A DNA stretch of 42,274 nucleotides from Ruminococcaceae bacterium UBA3751. GTDB lineage: Bacteria > Bacillota > Clostridia > Oscillospirales > Acutalibacteraceae. Position numbers and translations under genes: made by a program. Positions 23,473-32,678 of the stretch are shown piece by piece. Location of the stretch: the NCBI GenBank assembly GCA_002371215.1, contig DFGL01000035.1:1-42274 (forward strand), in the 5' to 3' direction. The first letter of the stretch is position 1. Each line of letters begins with the position of its first letter. The notes under the pieces are model-generated. The model worked only from the letters and a program-made list of their open reading frames with translations, did not search any database and had not been told where the DNA came from.

Positions 23473-24740
23473 TACCGTTTTTTAATATAGACGAAAGAAT
23501 AGAGGCTGCTTCCGATAAAGCGCTTGAAACGTGTTCAGAGCAGTTTAAGATAATTGATAAGATAACGGAATTCAATCAGCTGAAAGTCCAGAAGGCGTTT
23601 ATTAAATACGGAATATCCGAAAGCCATTTTGTTTCGTCAACAGGCTACGGCTACGGCGACAGGGGCAGGGAAACTCTCGATAAGGTCTGGGCAGACGTTT
23701 TCGGCGCTGAGGACGCCCTCGTTCGCCATAACTTTATGTGCGGAACTCATACTCTTACCGTTGCGCTTTTCGGCGTGCTTCGTCCCGGGGATAATATGCT
23801 CTGCGTTACGGGTACGCCTTATGACACAATCCACGGCGTTATCGGTATTAACGGCGAAGGAATGGGCTCGCTTAAGGATTTCGGCGTTAATTACAGCGAG
23901 GTTCCGCTTAAAGACGAAAAACCCGATATTAACTCAATCAAAAACGCCGTTAATGAGAAAACAACGATGGTTTATATTCAGCGCAGCCGCGGCTATGAGC
24001 TGAGACCGTCGCTTACCGTTGAGGATATTGCTGAGATAGTTAATGCTGTTAAGGAAAAAAACAGCGACGCTATCGTTATGGTTGATAATTGCTACGGCGA
24101 ATTTACTCAGACTAAAGAGCCGTGCGAGGTCGGTGCGGATTTGATTGCCGGCTCGCTTATTAAAAACGCAGGCGGCGGAATAGCAAGAACGGGCGGATAT
24201 ATTGCGGGAAGGCACGATTTGGTAGAAAAATGCGCCTACAGGCTTTCAACGCCCGGACTCGGTAAAGAGGTAGGCGCAACCCTCGGGATGAACAGAGAAC
24301 TTTATATGGGGCTTTTTTACGCACCGCATACAGTCGGAGAAGCGTTAAAGAGCGCCGTTTATATCTCTGCGCTGTTTGAGAGCTTCGGCTATGATACGAC
24401 GCCGAAATACAATGCTGTACGCGGAGATATCGTTCAGTCGCTCGGACTTGAAAACGAGGAGAGCCTCGTTGCTTTCTGTCAGGGGATTCAGAGCGGAAGC
24501 CCTATTGACAGTTATTTAACTCCCGAGCCGTGGGATATGCCAGGATATGACAGCAAGGTTGTTATGGCGGCAGGCGCTTTTACTCTCGGCTCGTCAATTG
24601 AACTTTCTGCCGACGCACCTATAAGAGAGCCGTTTTACGCCTGGATTCAGGGCGGTCTGAATTTCCATTCGTCAAAAATTTGCGCTCTCCTTGCGGCTCA
24701 GCAGATGCTTGAAAAGGGACTGCTGAAAGGTATTGAATAA
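23469..24740 (+). CDS. Methionine gamma-lyase family PLP protein (aluminium resistance family)
   Basis: A 423-residue fold-type I PLP enzyme of the family often named 'aluminium resistance protein' or methionine gamma-lyase family. Features are GYGYGDRGRETLD near residue 60, HNFMCGTHTLTVALFG near 87-102, and the PLP lysine K232 in AGSLIKNAGGG. The reaction in this subgroup is not firmly known; carbon-sulfur lyase activity is a family-based guess. The gene starts inside the stop of the GNAT-like gene (ATGA overlap). In Bacillus a homologue (YnbB) lies near glutamine synthetase, which is not present here. Family call sure, activity uncertain. Confidence 0.85.
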   Translation: MIPFFNIDERIEAASDKALETCSEQFKIIDKITEFNQLKVQKAFIKYGISESHFVSSTGYGYGDRGRETLDKVWADVFGAEDALVRHNFMCGTHTLTVALFGVLRPGDNMLCVTGTPYDTIHGVIGINGEGMGSLKDFGVNYSEVPLKDEKPDINSIKNAVNEKTTMVYIQRSRGYELRPSLTVEDIAEIVNAVKEKNSDAIVMVDNCYGEFTQTKEPCEVGADLIAGSLIKNAGGGIARTGGYIAGRHDLVEKCAYRLSTPGLGKEVGATLGMNRELYMGLFYAPHTVGEALKSAVYISALFESFGYDTTPKYNAVRGDIVQSLGLENEESLVAFCQGIQSGSPIDSYLTPEPWDMPGYDSKVVMAAGAFTLGSSIELSADAPIREPFYAWIQGGLNFHSSKICALLAAQQMLEKGLLKGIE

Positions 24741-24770
24741 TAAAACTATGGGTTAAAAAAAGGACAGATA

Positions 24771-25481
24771 ATGGAATATAATTACAAAGGAATTACGGGA
24801 GAGAGCATTGAGCTGCTCTGCCTGAACAGATTTAATGACAGTAAACCGTTTTATGAGGAGCATAAAGAGGAACTCAAGCAGGGGATAACTATCCCTATGC
24901 GCCAGATGGTTCTTGATTTATCCGACGTTCTCTACGATATTGACGATAAAATGTTCCTTAATCCCGTGCGCGCCGTATCGCGTATTCACAGGGATACGAG
25001 GGGAAACCGCTCAAAAATCAAGTACAGAGAAAATATGTGGACTTTTTTCAGACGTTATAAGAAGGATTATCCGCAGGCTCCGTTTTATTATTTTGAGTTT
25101 TATCCTAACCGTTTTGGCTACGGGCTCGTTTTCTGGCTTTGGAGACCAACACATTTTCAGTACGTCCATCAGGTTATTCTCGAAAATCCGAAAAGATTTA
25201 TGAATGCCGTTAAAGCCTGTGCCGACGCAGGATTTGAATTCAGCTGTACGGATTTTTATAAAACGGACAGATACCCTGACGCGCCGAAGGAATTAAAACC
25301 CTTCCTTGCAGCGAAGAATATGGCTTTTTCGTATGATTGCTACGATATGGAAAGGCTTAAATCCACCGCGCTTATTGATGAAATGCGACTTGCGTTTGAT
25401 ATTGCAAGGCCGATGTACGAGATTTTTATTGAAGCCCATGAAAGAATGATGAAGGACGGAGTTATTAAACCGGAGGATTAG
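24771..25481 (+). CDS. DUF2461 family protein
   Basis: A 236-residue soluble protein of the DUF2461 family (sometimes called TIGR02453). Hallmarks are an early FNDSKPFYEEHKEEL segment in place of the usual 'N-N-R-E-W-F' start, SRIHRDTRGNRSKIKYRENM (about residues 69-88), and the aromatic-rich APFYYFEFYPNRFGYG stretch. The function of the family is unknown. AAAGGAC lies just before the ATG. It ends three bases before addB, suggesting co-expression with the recombination nuclease, but that may be chance. Confidence 0.8.
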   Translation: MEYNYKGITGESIELLCLNRFNDSKPFYEEHKEELKQGITIPMRQMVLDLSDVLYDIDDKMFLNPVRAVSRIHRDTRGNRSKIKYRENMWTFFRRYKKDYPQAPFYYFEFYPNRFGYGLVFWLWRPTHFQYVHQVILENPKRFMNAVKACADAGFEFSCTDFYKTDRYPDAPKELKPFLAAKNMAFSYDCYDMERLKSTALIDEMRLAFDIARPMYEIFIEAHERMMKDGVIKPED

Positions 25482-25484
25482 GAA

Positions 25485-28400
25485 ATGCTTCAGCTTATAC
25501 TCAGCCGCGCAGGCTACGGAAAAACGGAATACGTTTTTTCCTCTATTGAAAAATTAGTTAATAAAGGCGAAAGTAATATACTGCTCATTACCCCTGAGCA
25601 GTTTTCTTTCATTGCGGAAAGCAGAATACTAAAAACTTTGGGCGAGGAGAGGGCAAACTGCGTTGAAAGCACCTCGTTTACCCGCCTTGCGAGCGAAATT
25701 CTTACCGAGTTTTCAGGCGATACTCTGCCCGTTCTCAGCAAGGGAGCGAAGGCGGTAAAAATGCGGGAAGCTATTGAAGCGGTTCAGGACAGCCTCGTTC
25801 TCTTCAATAAAAACAAGATTACCGTATCTTTTATTAATTCCGTAATAAAGATTTATGACGAAATGAAATCCTGCCGTGTCAGCGTTGATGATATTCTTGA
25901 AGCAAGCGAAAACACAAAAAAAGAAATACTAAAAAGAAAGCTCAGAGATGTAGCGCATATTATCGGAGCTTACGACGCGCTTATTGAAAATGAATACTTT
26001 GACCCTGCCAACGAGCTTACACGCTTGTATGAGCATCTGCTTTCACAGTCATATTTTAAAAACAGGACTGTCTTTATAGACGGTTTTTCCGGCTTTGTAG
26101 CCCAGGAGTATAAGGTACTTGAAGTCATTCTTAAACAGGCTGATAAGGTATACATAACCTTCTGTACGGACTCCGCAAATAACACCGATAAGTACGACCT
26201 TTTCTCCTACGTCAATTCAAATATCAGAATTCTTCGCGGAGTAACTGAAAAGGCGGGCGTTGAATTCTGTAATCCGATTTTGCTTGAAGGAGAAAACAGA
26301 TTTAAAAACGATGAGCTTAAGCTCGTAGAAAAGTACATATATTCAAACATCAAGGAGACTTCGGATGAAAAGCCTGAAAACATCAGTATCTACCGCGCAA
26401 AGAATCTCTCCGATGAGTGCGACAGAGTAGCTCTTGAAATCTCACGCCTTCTGCGTAAAGGCTATAAAGCTCGTGAAATAGCCGTTATCTGCCGTGATTT
26501 GGGCGAATATGAAAGGGAGCTTAATTATTCGTTTTCAAAATACAACGTTCCGTATTTTGACGATGAGCGTCAGGATATAAATTCTCAGCCGCTTATTATG
26601 CTTGTTAATTTCCTTTTAAGGTGCGTTATGTATTCCTTTAGGAGCGAGGATATTTTCTCGCTTCTGAAAACGGGACTGACCGCTCTTAGCGATGAGGAAA
26701 TCTGCGAGCTTGAAAACTACGTTTATCTATGGAATATCAACGGCTCTGCATGGAAAAGAGAATTTACAAAAAGCACAAAGGGCTTTACTGAGGAAATAAC
26801 TGAAGAGGACGGCGAAAGGCTTTCCGCTGTTAACGCGTCGCGTGAAAAAATCGTACTTCCGCTTATTAAGTTTCAAAAAAGCACTAAAAAAGCGAGCGTT
26901 AAAGATATCTGCAAAGCGATATACTATGCTCTTAAGGATTTTTCATCTGCTGAAAAGCTCCGTGGGCTTGCAGTTTCTCTTGACGAAAACGGCAAATCCG
27001 CACTCGCCTCTGAGCAGGGCAGAATATGGGATATGCTTATGGATATTCTTGACCGTCTTGCAGCAGTATCGGGAGATGCTGAAATAAGTATCCGCGATTT
27101 TTACAGCCTTTTCAGCCTTATGATAATGAACGAGGATTTGGGTACCGTTCCGATAGGTCTTGATAACGTTCAGCTCGGCTCAGCGGACAGAATACGCTGC
27201 GATAATCCCCGTGCCGTTTTCGTTCTCGGCGCTAACGACGGTAAGTTTCCGCAGAGCGTTATTTCAGCGGGACTGTTTTCTGAAAGCGACAGAATATCGC
27301 TGATTGAAAATAACTTTAAGCTTTATTCATACGGTGAAACGCTCAACGCCCAGGAGAAGTACTTTGCCTATATGGCTGTGTGCTCAGCCTCCGAAAAGTT
27401 GTTCGTTTCCTACAATTCGGGCGGTGATAATTCACAGCCGAGTTCTATTGTAAGCGGCATTAAAGCGATTTTTAAAAATATTTGTGAGGAGCATTATTCC
27501 TCATCACCGTCTCTTGATTTGCTTGAAAGCGATATGAACGCTTTTTCTGTTCTCGCTTCGCATTACAATGAACGAAATGAGTTTATCAGTTCGCTTGAGG
27601 AGTATTTCAGTAATAAAAAAGAATATAAATCACGCCTCGCTGCTATAAAAAGGCTTTATGATAATGAGGATATCGTTTTAACTGATTCAGACGTTGCGCT
27701 GAAACTGTTTAAAAAGAATCTCTATCTTTCAGCCTCCCGTATAGAGGATTACTATAGTTGCGCCTTTCGCTACTTCCTTAAGTTCGGACTCGGCGCGCGA
27801 CCGCGTAAAAAGGCTGAGATGGACCCAATGCAAACGGGAACGGTGATTCACTACGTACTTGAACGACTTCTCGGCGAGAAGGGGAGCGAAGGTTTAACAG
27901 AGCTTACAGATGCAGAGATAACGCTTCTTGTAAATACATATCTTTCCGATTACCTGAATAATAAAATGGGTAATTCCGATGAGTTCACAGCTCGTTTCAA
28001 ATATCAGTTTATGCGCCTTTCAAAAATGCTCGTTTATGTTGTAATAAGACTTCGTGATGAGTTTTCCTGCAGCGATTTTTCAGCAAAAGCATTTGAGCTT
28101 GAAATAGGCAACGAAAACGAGGGCGTTAAGTCGAGACGTCTTGTACTGCCCGACGGTGGTTCTATAGAGATTAAAGGCGCTATTGACCGCGTAGACGTAT
28201 TTGAAAATGCGGGGGAAAAGTATGTAAGAGTTGTCGACTATAAGTCCGGCACCAAGAATTTCCGTCTTTCGGATATTCTTTACGGTCTTAATCTTCAGAT
28301 GTTCATTTATCTTTTCACCCTTACCAATACGGAAAATGAGTACAAGGGAAAGGCGAGCGGCGTGCTTTATATGCATTCCTCACGTTCGCTCTTTTCGCTT

Positions 28401-28823
28401 GAAAGAAAGGCGTCCGAAAGGGAAATAGCCCAGGAGGAAAAGAAGAACTTTTCTATGAAGGGCGTAGTTTTGAACGACGCTGAAAATGAGATTGCAAAGC
28501 ATATGGAACATAATCTTGAAGGAAAATATATTCCCGTAAGGTATGTTAAAAAGAGCGATTCGGTTGAAGGCAACGTTGTTACCCTTGAGGAGCTCGGAAG
28601 AATTTCAAGAAAAATTGACGAGCTTATCATTAATATGGGAGCCTCGCTCCACAGCGGTAAGATTTCACAGAATCCCGTTAACGGTAACGGCCACGATAAA
28701 ACCTGCGAGTTCTGCGATTACGGCGCCGTATGTAAAAACAGGCGGGAGCTTAAAACGCGTGAAATCGAAGAGCTTAAAAATGACGAGGTTATTGAATTGT
28801 TAAAGGAGGAGCAGGATGCCTGA
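25485..28823 (+). CDS. addB: ATP-dependent helicase/nuclease subunit B, AddB
   Basis: A 1112-residue large subunit of the AddAB enzyme, which processes double-strand breaks for RecA-dependent repair. The Walker A motif is at the N-terminus (SRAGYGKT, 7-14). A PD-(D/E)xK nuclease domain lies near residues 750-1090, with IDRVDV and VVDYKSG. The four cysteines of the Fe-S nuclease cluster are C759, C1074, C1077 and C1083, all present. GGAGG precedes the ATG. addA follows with an eight-base overlap (ATGCCTGA), so the two subunits are translationally coupled as is usual in Firmicutes. No frameshift or internal stop is seen. Confidence 0.95.
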   Translation: MLQLILSRAGYGKTEYVFSSIEKLVNKGESNILLITPEQFSFIAESRILKTLGEERANCVESTSFTRLASEILTEFSGDTLPVLSKGAKAVKMREAIEAVQDSLVLFNKNKITVSFINSVIKIYDEMKSCRVSVDDILEASENTKKEILKRKLRDVAHIIGAYDALIENEYFDPANELTRLYEHLLSQSYFKNRTVFIDGFSGFVAQEYKVLEVILKQADKVYITFCTDSANNTDKYDLFSYVNSNIRILRGVTEKAGVEFCNPILLEGENRFKNDELKLVEKYIYSNIKETSDEKPENISIYRAKNLSDECDRVALEISRLLRKGYKAREIAVICRDLGEYERELNYSFSKYNVPYFDDERQDINSQPLIMLVNFLLRCVMYSFRSEDIFSLLKTGLTALSDEEICELENYVYLWNINGSAWKREFTKSTKGFTEEITEEDGERLSAVNASREKIVLPLIKFQKSTKKASVKDICKAIYYALKDFSSAEKLRGLAVSLDENGKSALASEQGRIWDMLMDILDRLAAVSGDAEISIRDFYSLFSLMIMNEDLGTVPIGLDNVQLGSADRIRCDNPRAVFVLGANDGKFPQSVISAGLFSESDRISLIENNFKLYSYGETLNAQEKYFAYMAVCSASEKLFVSYNSGGDNSQPSSIVSGIKAIFKNICEEHYSSSPSLDLLESDMNAFSVLASHYNERNEFISSLEEYFSNKKEYKSRLAAIKRLYDNEDIVLTDSDVALKLFKKNLYLSASRIEDYYSCAFRYFLKFGLGARPRKKAEMDPMQTGTVIHYVLERLLGEKGSEGLTELTDAEITLLVNTYLSDYLNNKMGNSDEFTARFKYQFMRLSKMLVYVVIRLRDEFSCSDFSAKAFELEIGNENEGVKSRRLVLPDGGSIEIKGAIDRVDVFENAGEKYVRVVDYKSGTKNFRLSDILYGLNLQMFIYLFTLTNTENEYKGKASGVLYMHSSRSLFSLERKASEREIAQEEKKNFSMKGVVLNDAENEIAKHMEHNLEGKYIPVRYVKKSDSVEGNVVTLEELGRISRKIDELIINMGASLHSGKISQNPVNGNGHDKTCEFCDYGAVCKNRRELKTREIEELKNDEVIELLKEEQDA

Positions 28824-31800
28824 ATGGACAAAAGCGCAAAATAACGCAATAAATGCCGACGGCTCAAACATTCTTGTAAGCGCCGCTGCGGGCTCGGGTA
28901 AAACTGCAGTCCTTGTTGAAAGAGTAAAAAGGCTTATTACCGATGAGAGTCTCGGCGTGAATATCGATGAGCTGCTTGTCGTTACCTTTACAAACGCTGC
29001 AGCAGCGGAGATGAAATCAAGAATTTCCCGCTCGCTTGATGAACTTATCAGTAAAGAGCCCAACAATACTAATCTCTTAAGGCAGATGTCACTTTTGCCG
29101 AATGCGAAAATATGCACTATTGATTCTTTTTGTATAAATCTTGTCCGCGAATACTTTTTCAAGCTCGATATTGCGCAGGATTTCAGAATTCTTGAGGATA
29201 CCCAGAAAGCGCTTATTGAGGAGAGCGTAATAGAAGAAATTATTAACGGGATGTATGAGAGCGGAAATGAGGATTTTAAAGCCCTTGTAGAAATGTTTTC
29301 AACAACCAAAAGCGATTCGGATTTGATTAAAAGCGTTAAAAGACTTGATAATTTCATTACCGCTCAGCCCTTCCCGTTTGAATGGCTTAACGAGGTAAGC
29401 GAGCTGTATAATCCCGAAATCGGTATTGATTCTTCAATGCTGAAAGAATACGCAGTATCGGAGCTCAGCTATATTCTTGATTATTTCAGGGATTCAATCG
29501 GCTACGCACAGTCCGTACTTTATCCCGAGGACGAGCTTTTTGAAAAGTACGGCACAGCCCTTGAAAACGACAGAGCTGAGCTTATAAGGCTTGAAAATGT
29601 GCTTGATAAAAGCTGGGACGAAATTAGGGACGTGCTTTTAAATCTGAAATTTTCTTCAACTCCCTATAAGCGTAATTACGAAAGCGACGTTAAGAATATC
29701 GTTGCTGAAACGAGAAAGCTTTACTGCGGCAAAAACAGTATTATAAACAGCGAGCTTACACCTCTGTTTTCTGCCTCGTCAGGTGAAATTCAGGAGGATA
29801 ACGAAATACTTTATCCTGTTTTAAAACAGCTTATTTCCCTCGTCAGGGAATACCATGAAAAATGCTTTGAATCAAAAAAGGAGCTTAATGCCTATACCTT
29901 TTCGGATATTGAGCATTTTGCGATTGAGCTGCTGTTTAAAAGGAATGAGGACGGCTCCATTGTCAGAACGGATATAGCTGAGGAGTACCGTAATATTTTT
30001 TATGAAATCCTTGTAGACGAATATCAGGATACAAATACCGCTCAGGACACTCTTTTTGAAATGCTTTCCAACGGTCATAACCTTTTTATGGTTGGCGACG
30101 TTAAGCAGAGTATTTACCGTTTCAGGCTTGCAATGCCTCAGATTTTCAATGATAAAAAAGACAGCTTTTCTCATTATGACAAGGAAAGTGCTTCTGTTAA
30201 TCAGAAGATTATTCTTGACCGCAATTTCCGTTCAGCAAAGGAAATCTGCGATTATTCAAACTATCTCTTTTCAATGCTTATGACTAAGAGAGTCGGTGAG
30301 CTTGATTATAATGAGGAGGAGTACTTATACGCCAACAAATCGCAGGAGAATAACGGCGTACCTCACGTTGAACTTAATCTTGTTCAGGTGCCTGACGGCG
30401 AAAATGCGGATGAATATGAAGCGCTGCAGATTGCAAAGAAAATATACGATAAGGTAAGCTCCCGAGAGCTTATCCGCGACGGAGAAACCGAGCGCGAAAT
30501 ACGTTACGGAGATTTTGCAATCCTTCTGCGCTCAACCAAAAACAGAATAGATACCTATTCAAAGGCTCTCAGCAGCTTCGGTATTCCCGTTAAGGCGGAT
30601 AACCGAACAAATCTTTTTGATAACAACGAGGTTTCAATCCTTCTGTCGCTGTTAAGAGTTGTTGATAATCCAACCCTTGATATTCCGCTTGTTGCAACGC
30701 TGATGTCTGTTTTTTACGGATATACCGCCGATGAAATTGCAAGGGCGAGAGTAAACTATAAAGCGAATAATATATATTCCTCAATCAGCAGGGATACAGA
30801 AACCTTCTCAGCCTTTCTCAGCGACCTTGAAAGGTACAGGGGGTATGCCGCGTCAATGAGCGTTGAAAGCTTTATCCGTCAGGTTATAAGCGATTCCTCG
30901 TTCTTGTCCGTAATCTCCGCTATGGGAAATTACGAACAGCGCCAGCTAAACGTTATGAAGCTTATATCCCTCGCAAAGAGCTTTGATTCGGGCGAAAGCG
31001 TAGGGCTCACCGCTTTTATCAGATATATTGACAGGGTTATTGAAAACAACGTTTCCCTTGAAAGCGCAGAGGCTGTGGGTTTTAATGACGATTGCGTTCA
31101 GATTATGTCAATTCATAAGTCCAAGGGGCTTGAATTTCCCGTTTGTATTCTTGCGGGAACGGCGCATAGGTATAATAACGATGATTTAAAATCGCTTATC
31201 CTGCTCAATGATAGTTACGGCGTAGGGCTTAAGCTTATTAATGAGGAGCATTTGTACCGTTATAATTCACTGCAGTATACGGCAATTAAAAATATGCTTT
31301 CCGTTGCTTCAATGAGTGAAATTCTCCGTGTGTTATATGTTGCGATAACGAGAGCGGAAAATCAGTTTATGGCGTTTGCTTCTTATCCCGACGTTGCAAA
31401 ACGGGTTAACTCTCTTTCGGCTAAGATAACGGGCGGAAGCATTAACCCATACGTTGTTAAAAAAGCAACTTGCGACGCTGACTTGCTTATTCTTCCTGCA
31501 CTCCTTCATCCCTGCGGAAAACCGCTGCGCGAGCTTTGCGAAAACGACGTTAAGTTTCTGCCCGATGAAAAATCGGTTTTCAGCATTAGTATTTTAAGCG
31601 ATAACGTCAGCGCAGGGGAGGAAACGGTAACAACTGTACCCTATAGCGAGGAACTTGTTAAAGAGATTGAGGAAAAGCTAAGCTTTAAGTATGAGGGTGC
31701 GGAGCTTTCGGGTTATTCGGCAAAACGAAATGCCTCCTCTCTTGATGAAAACGAGCAAGGATTTAAGTTTTTTGCAAAGAAAGTTCCTTCGTTTATTTCG

Positions 31801-32310
31801 GGCGATACCTTAACGGGCGCCGAGCTCGGAACGGCAATGCACTCTTTTATGCAGTATTTTTCCTATGAAAACGCAGTGGCTGACCTTGAAAACGAGATTC
31901 AGCGTCTTGAGGCGTGCGGAAGACTTACAGAGCTTCAAACTAAGGCGCTTAACAGAGATAAACTAAACGCCTTTTTAAACAACGATATTTCAAAGAGAAT
32001 GTTTAATTCGGATAAGCTTTACCGCGAATATAAGATTTCCTCGTTCGTTCCTCTTTGCGAGCTTGAGAATACAGAGAGCCGCGAACCCGTCTTTGTTCAG
32101 GGTATAGCGGACGCTGTATTCGAAGAGAATGACGGTCTTGTGCTTGTTGATTATAAAACGGACGTTACCGATACTGAGGAGGAGCTTCTCGCTATGTATA
32201 AAAACCAGATTGCGTTTTATAAATCCGCTGTTGAAAAGTCGCTCGGCAAACCTGTAAAAGAAGCAATGCTCTATTCGTTTAACCTTAAAAAATGCTGTGT
32301 TTATAAATAA
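28816..32310 (+). CDS. addA: ATP-dependent helicase/nuclease subunit A, AddA
   Basis: A 1164-residue UvrD-like helicase with a C-terminal nuclease domain. Walker A is SAAAGSGKT (22-30), Walker B is VDEYQDT (400-406), a later helicase motif is SIHKSKGLEFP, and YVAITRAE is motif VI. The nuclease motif LVDYKTD has D1112 and K1114. Length matches AddA of Bacillus and Clostridia. With AddB it unwinds and resects double-strand ends until a Chi-like site. It closes the ligA-to-addA block; about 100 bases with a strong promoter for rpmE follow. No terminator hairpin was seen right after its stop. Confidence 0.96.
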   Translation: MPEWTKAQNNAINADGSNILVSAAAGSGKTAVLVERVKRLITDESLGVNIDELLVVTFTNAAAAEMKSRISRSLDELISKEPNNTNLLRQMSLLPNAKICTIDSFCINLVREYFFKLDIAQDFRILEDTQKALIEESVIEEIINGMYESGNEDFKALVEMFSTTKSDSDLIKSVKRLDNFITAQPFPFEWLNEVSELYNPEIGIDSSMLKEYAVSELSYILDYFRDSIGYAQSVLYPEDELFEKYGTALENDRAELIRLENVLDKSWDEIRDVLLNLKFSSTPYKRNYESDVKNIVAETRKLYCGKNSIINSELTPLFSASSGEIQEDNEILYPVLKQLISLVREYHEKCFESKKELNAYTFSDIEHFAIELLFKRNEDGSIVRTDIAEEYRNIFYEILVDEYQDTNTAQDTLFEMLSNGHNLFMVGDVKQSIYRFRLAMPQIFNDKKDSFSHYDKESASVNQKIILDRNFRSAKEICDYSNYLFSMLMTKRVGELDYNEEEYLYANKSQENNGVPHVELNLVQVPDGENADEYEALQIAKKIYDKVSSRELIRDGETEREIRYGDFAILLRSTKNRIDTYSKALSSFGIPVKADNRTNLFDNNEVSILLSLLRVVDNPTLDIPLVATLMSVFYGYTADEIARARVNYKANNIYSSISRDTETFSAFLSDLERYRGYAASMSVESFIRQVISDSSFLSVISAMGNYEQRQLNVMKLISLAKSFDSGESVGLTAFIRYIDRVIENNVSLESAEAVGFNDDCVQIMSIHKSKGLEFPVCILAGTAHRYNNDDLKSLILLNDSYGVGLKLINEEHLYRYNSLQYTAIKNMLSVASMSEILRVLYVAITRAENQFMAFASYPDVAKRVNSLSAKITGGSINPYVVKKATCDADLLILPALLHPCGKPLRELCENDVKFLPDEKSVFSISILSDNVSAGEETVTTVPYSEELVKEIEEKLSFKYEGAELSGYSAKRNASSLDENEQGFKFFAKKVPSFISGDTLTGAELGTAMHSFMQYFSYENAVADLENEIQRLEACGRLTELQTKALNRDKLNAFLNNDISKRMFNSDKLYREYKISSFVPLCELENTESREPVFVQGIADAVFEENDGLVLVDYKTDVTDTEEELLAMYKNQIAFYKSAVEKSLGKPVKEAMLYSFNLKKCCVYK

Positions 32311-32324
32311 TTTTTAAAAAACAC

Positions 32325-32353
32325 TTGCATTTTTTACTAAGCTTTGTTATAAT
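32325..32353 (+). promoter_or_regulatory. Strong extended -10 promoter of rpmE
   Basis: TTGCAT (32325-32330) and TATAAT (32348-32353) are 17 bases apart, with TGT directly before the -10 box (32345-32347). This is among the best promoter matches in the window, as expected for a ribosomal protein gene. Confidence 0.8.
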
Positions 32354-32370
32354 ACATTGCGTTATAAAGG

Positions 32371-32390
32371 AACTTGGCTGTTACCAGGTT
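32371..32390 (+). promoter_or_regulatory. Hairpin in the rpmE leader, possible L31 autoregulatory site
   Basis: AACTTGG (32371-32377) pairs with CCAGGTT (32384-32390), with one G-U pair and a CTGTTA loop, about 10 bases before the GTGAGGTG ribosome site. Ribosomal protein genes are often controlled by their own product through such leader structures, and L31 leaders have been proposed in several phyla. I cannot match this one to a known motif by eye. Confidence 0.35.
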
Positions 32391-32408
32391 TTAAGTGAGG
32401 TGAAAATA

Positions 32409-32612
32409 ATGAAGGAAGGAATTCATCCTAAGTACGAAACTTGTACGGTAAGATGCGCTTGCGGTGCTACTTATGAAACCAAGAGTACAGCAGGTGATAT
32501 GAAGGTTGATATCTGCTCAAAGTGTCATCCTTTCTATACCGGTAAGCAGAAGCTTGTTGATACAGGCGGACGTGTTGACAGATTCAATAAGAGATTTGCT
32601 AAAAAAGCATAA
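32409..32612 (+). CDS. rpmE: 50S ribosomal protein L31 (bL31), zinc form
   Basis: A 67-residue ribosomal protein starting KEGIHPKYE, a typical bL31 opening. It keeps the zinc-binding cysteine set of the C-plus form (CAC at 16-18 and CSKC at 36-39), so it needs zinc, unlike the cysteine-free form induced under zinc limitation. The ending RVDRFNKRFAKK is typical. The ATG at 32409 has GTGAGGTG just upstream; the longer in-frame extension upstream overlaps the promoter and leader and is not translated. Own promoter (32325-32353), hairpin leader, and terminator (32619-32649) make it monocistronic. Confidence 0.95.
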   Translation: MKEGIHPKYETCTVRCACGATYETKSTAGDMKVDICSKCHPFYTGKQKLVDTGGRVDRFNKRFAKKA

Positions 32613-32618
32613 CGAAAT

Positions 32619-32649
32619 AATAAGGCAACAACTGTTGCCTTATTTTTTT
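32619..32649 (+). terminator. Terminator of rpmE
   Basis: AATAAGGCAAC (32619-32629) pairs perfectly with GTTGCCTTATT (32634-32644) around AACT, followed by TTTTT. A textbook intrinsic terminator. Confidence 0.92.
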
Positions 32650-32663
32650 ATATATGTTATATT
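32635..32663 (+). promoter_or_regulatory. Possible promoter of the YigZ gene inside the rpmE terminator
   Basis: TTGCCT (32635-32640, in the 3' arm of the rpmE terminator) and TATATT (32658-32663) are 17 bases apart, with a TGT extension before the -10 box. The leader would be only about 9 bases, and the area is AT-rich, so the call is tentative. Confidence 0.3.
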
Positions 32664-32678
32664 TTAAACGGTGATTAT

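Noticed and set aside
25485..32310. Abortive phage-defence system made of the large nuclease and helicase genes
   Set aside because: Both carry the full AddB and AddA motif sets, including the four Fe-S cysteines and both nuclease sites, so they are the housekeeping recombination enzyme.
32325..32408. N-terminal extension of L31 from an in-frame TTG
   Set aside because: It would overlap the promoter and leader, and the family begins at the ATG at 32409, which has a good ribosome site.
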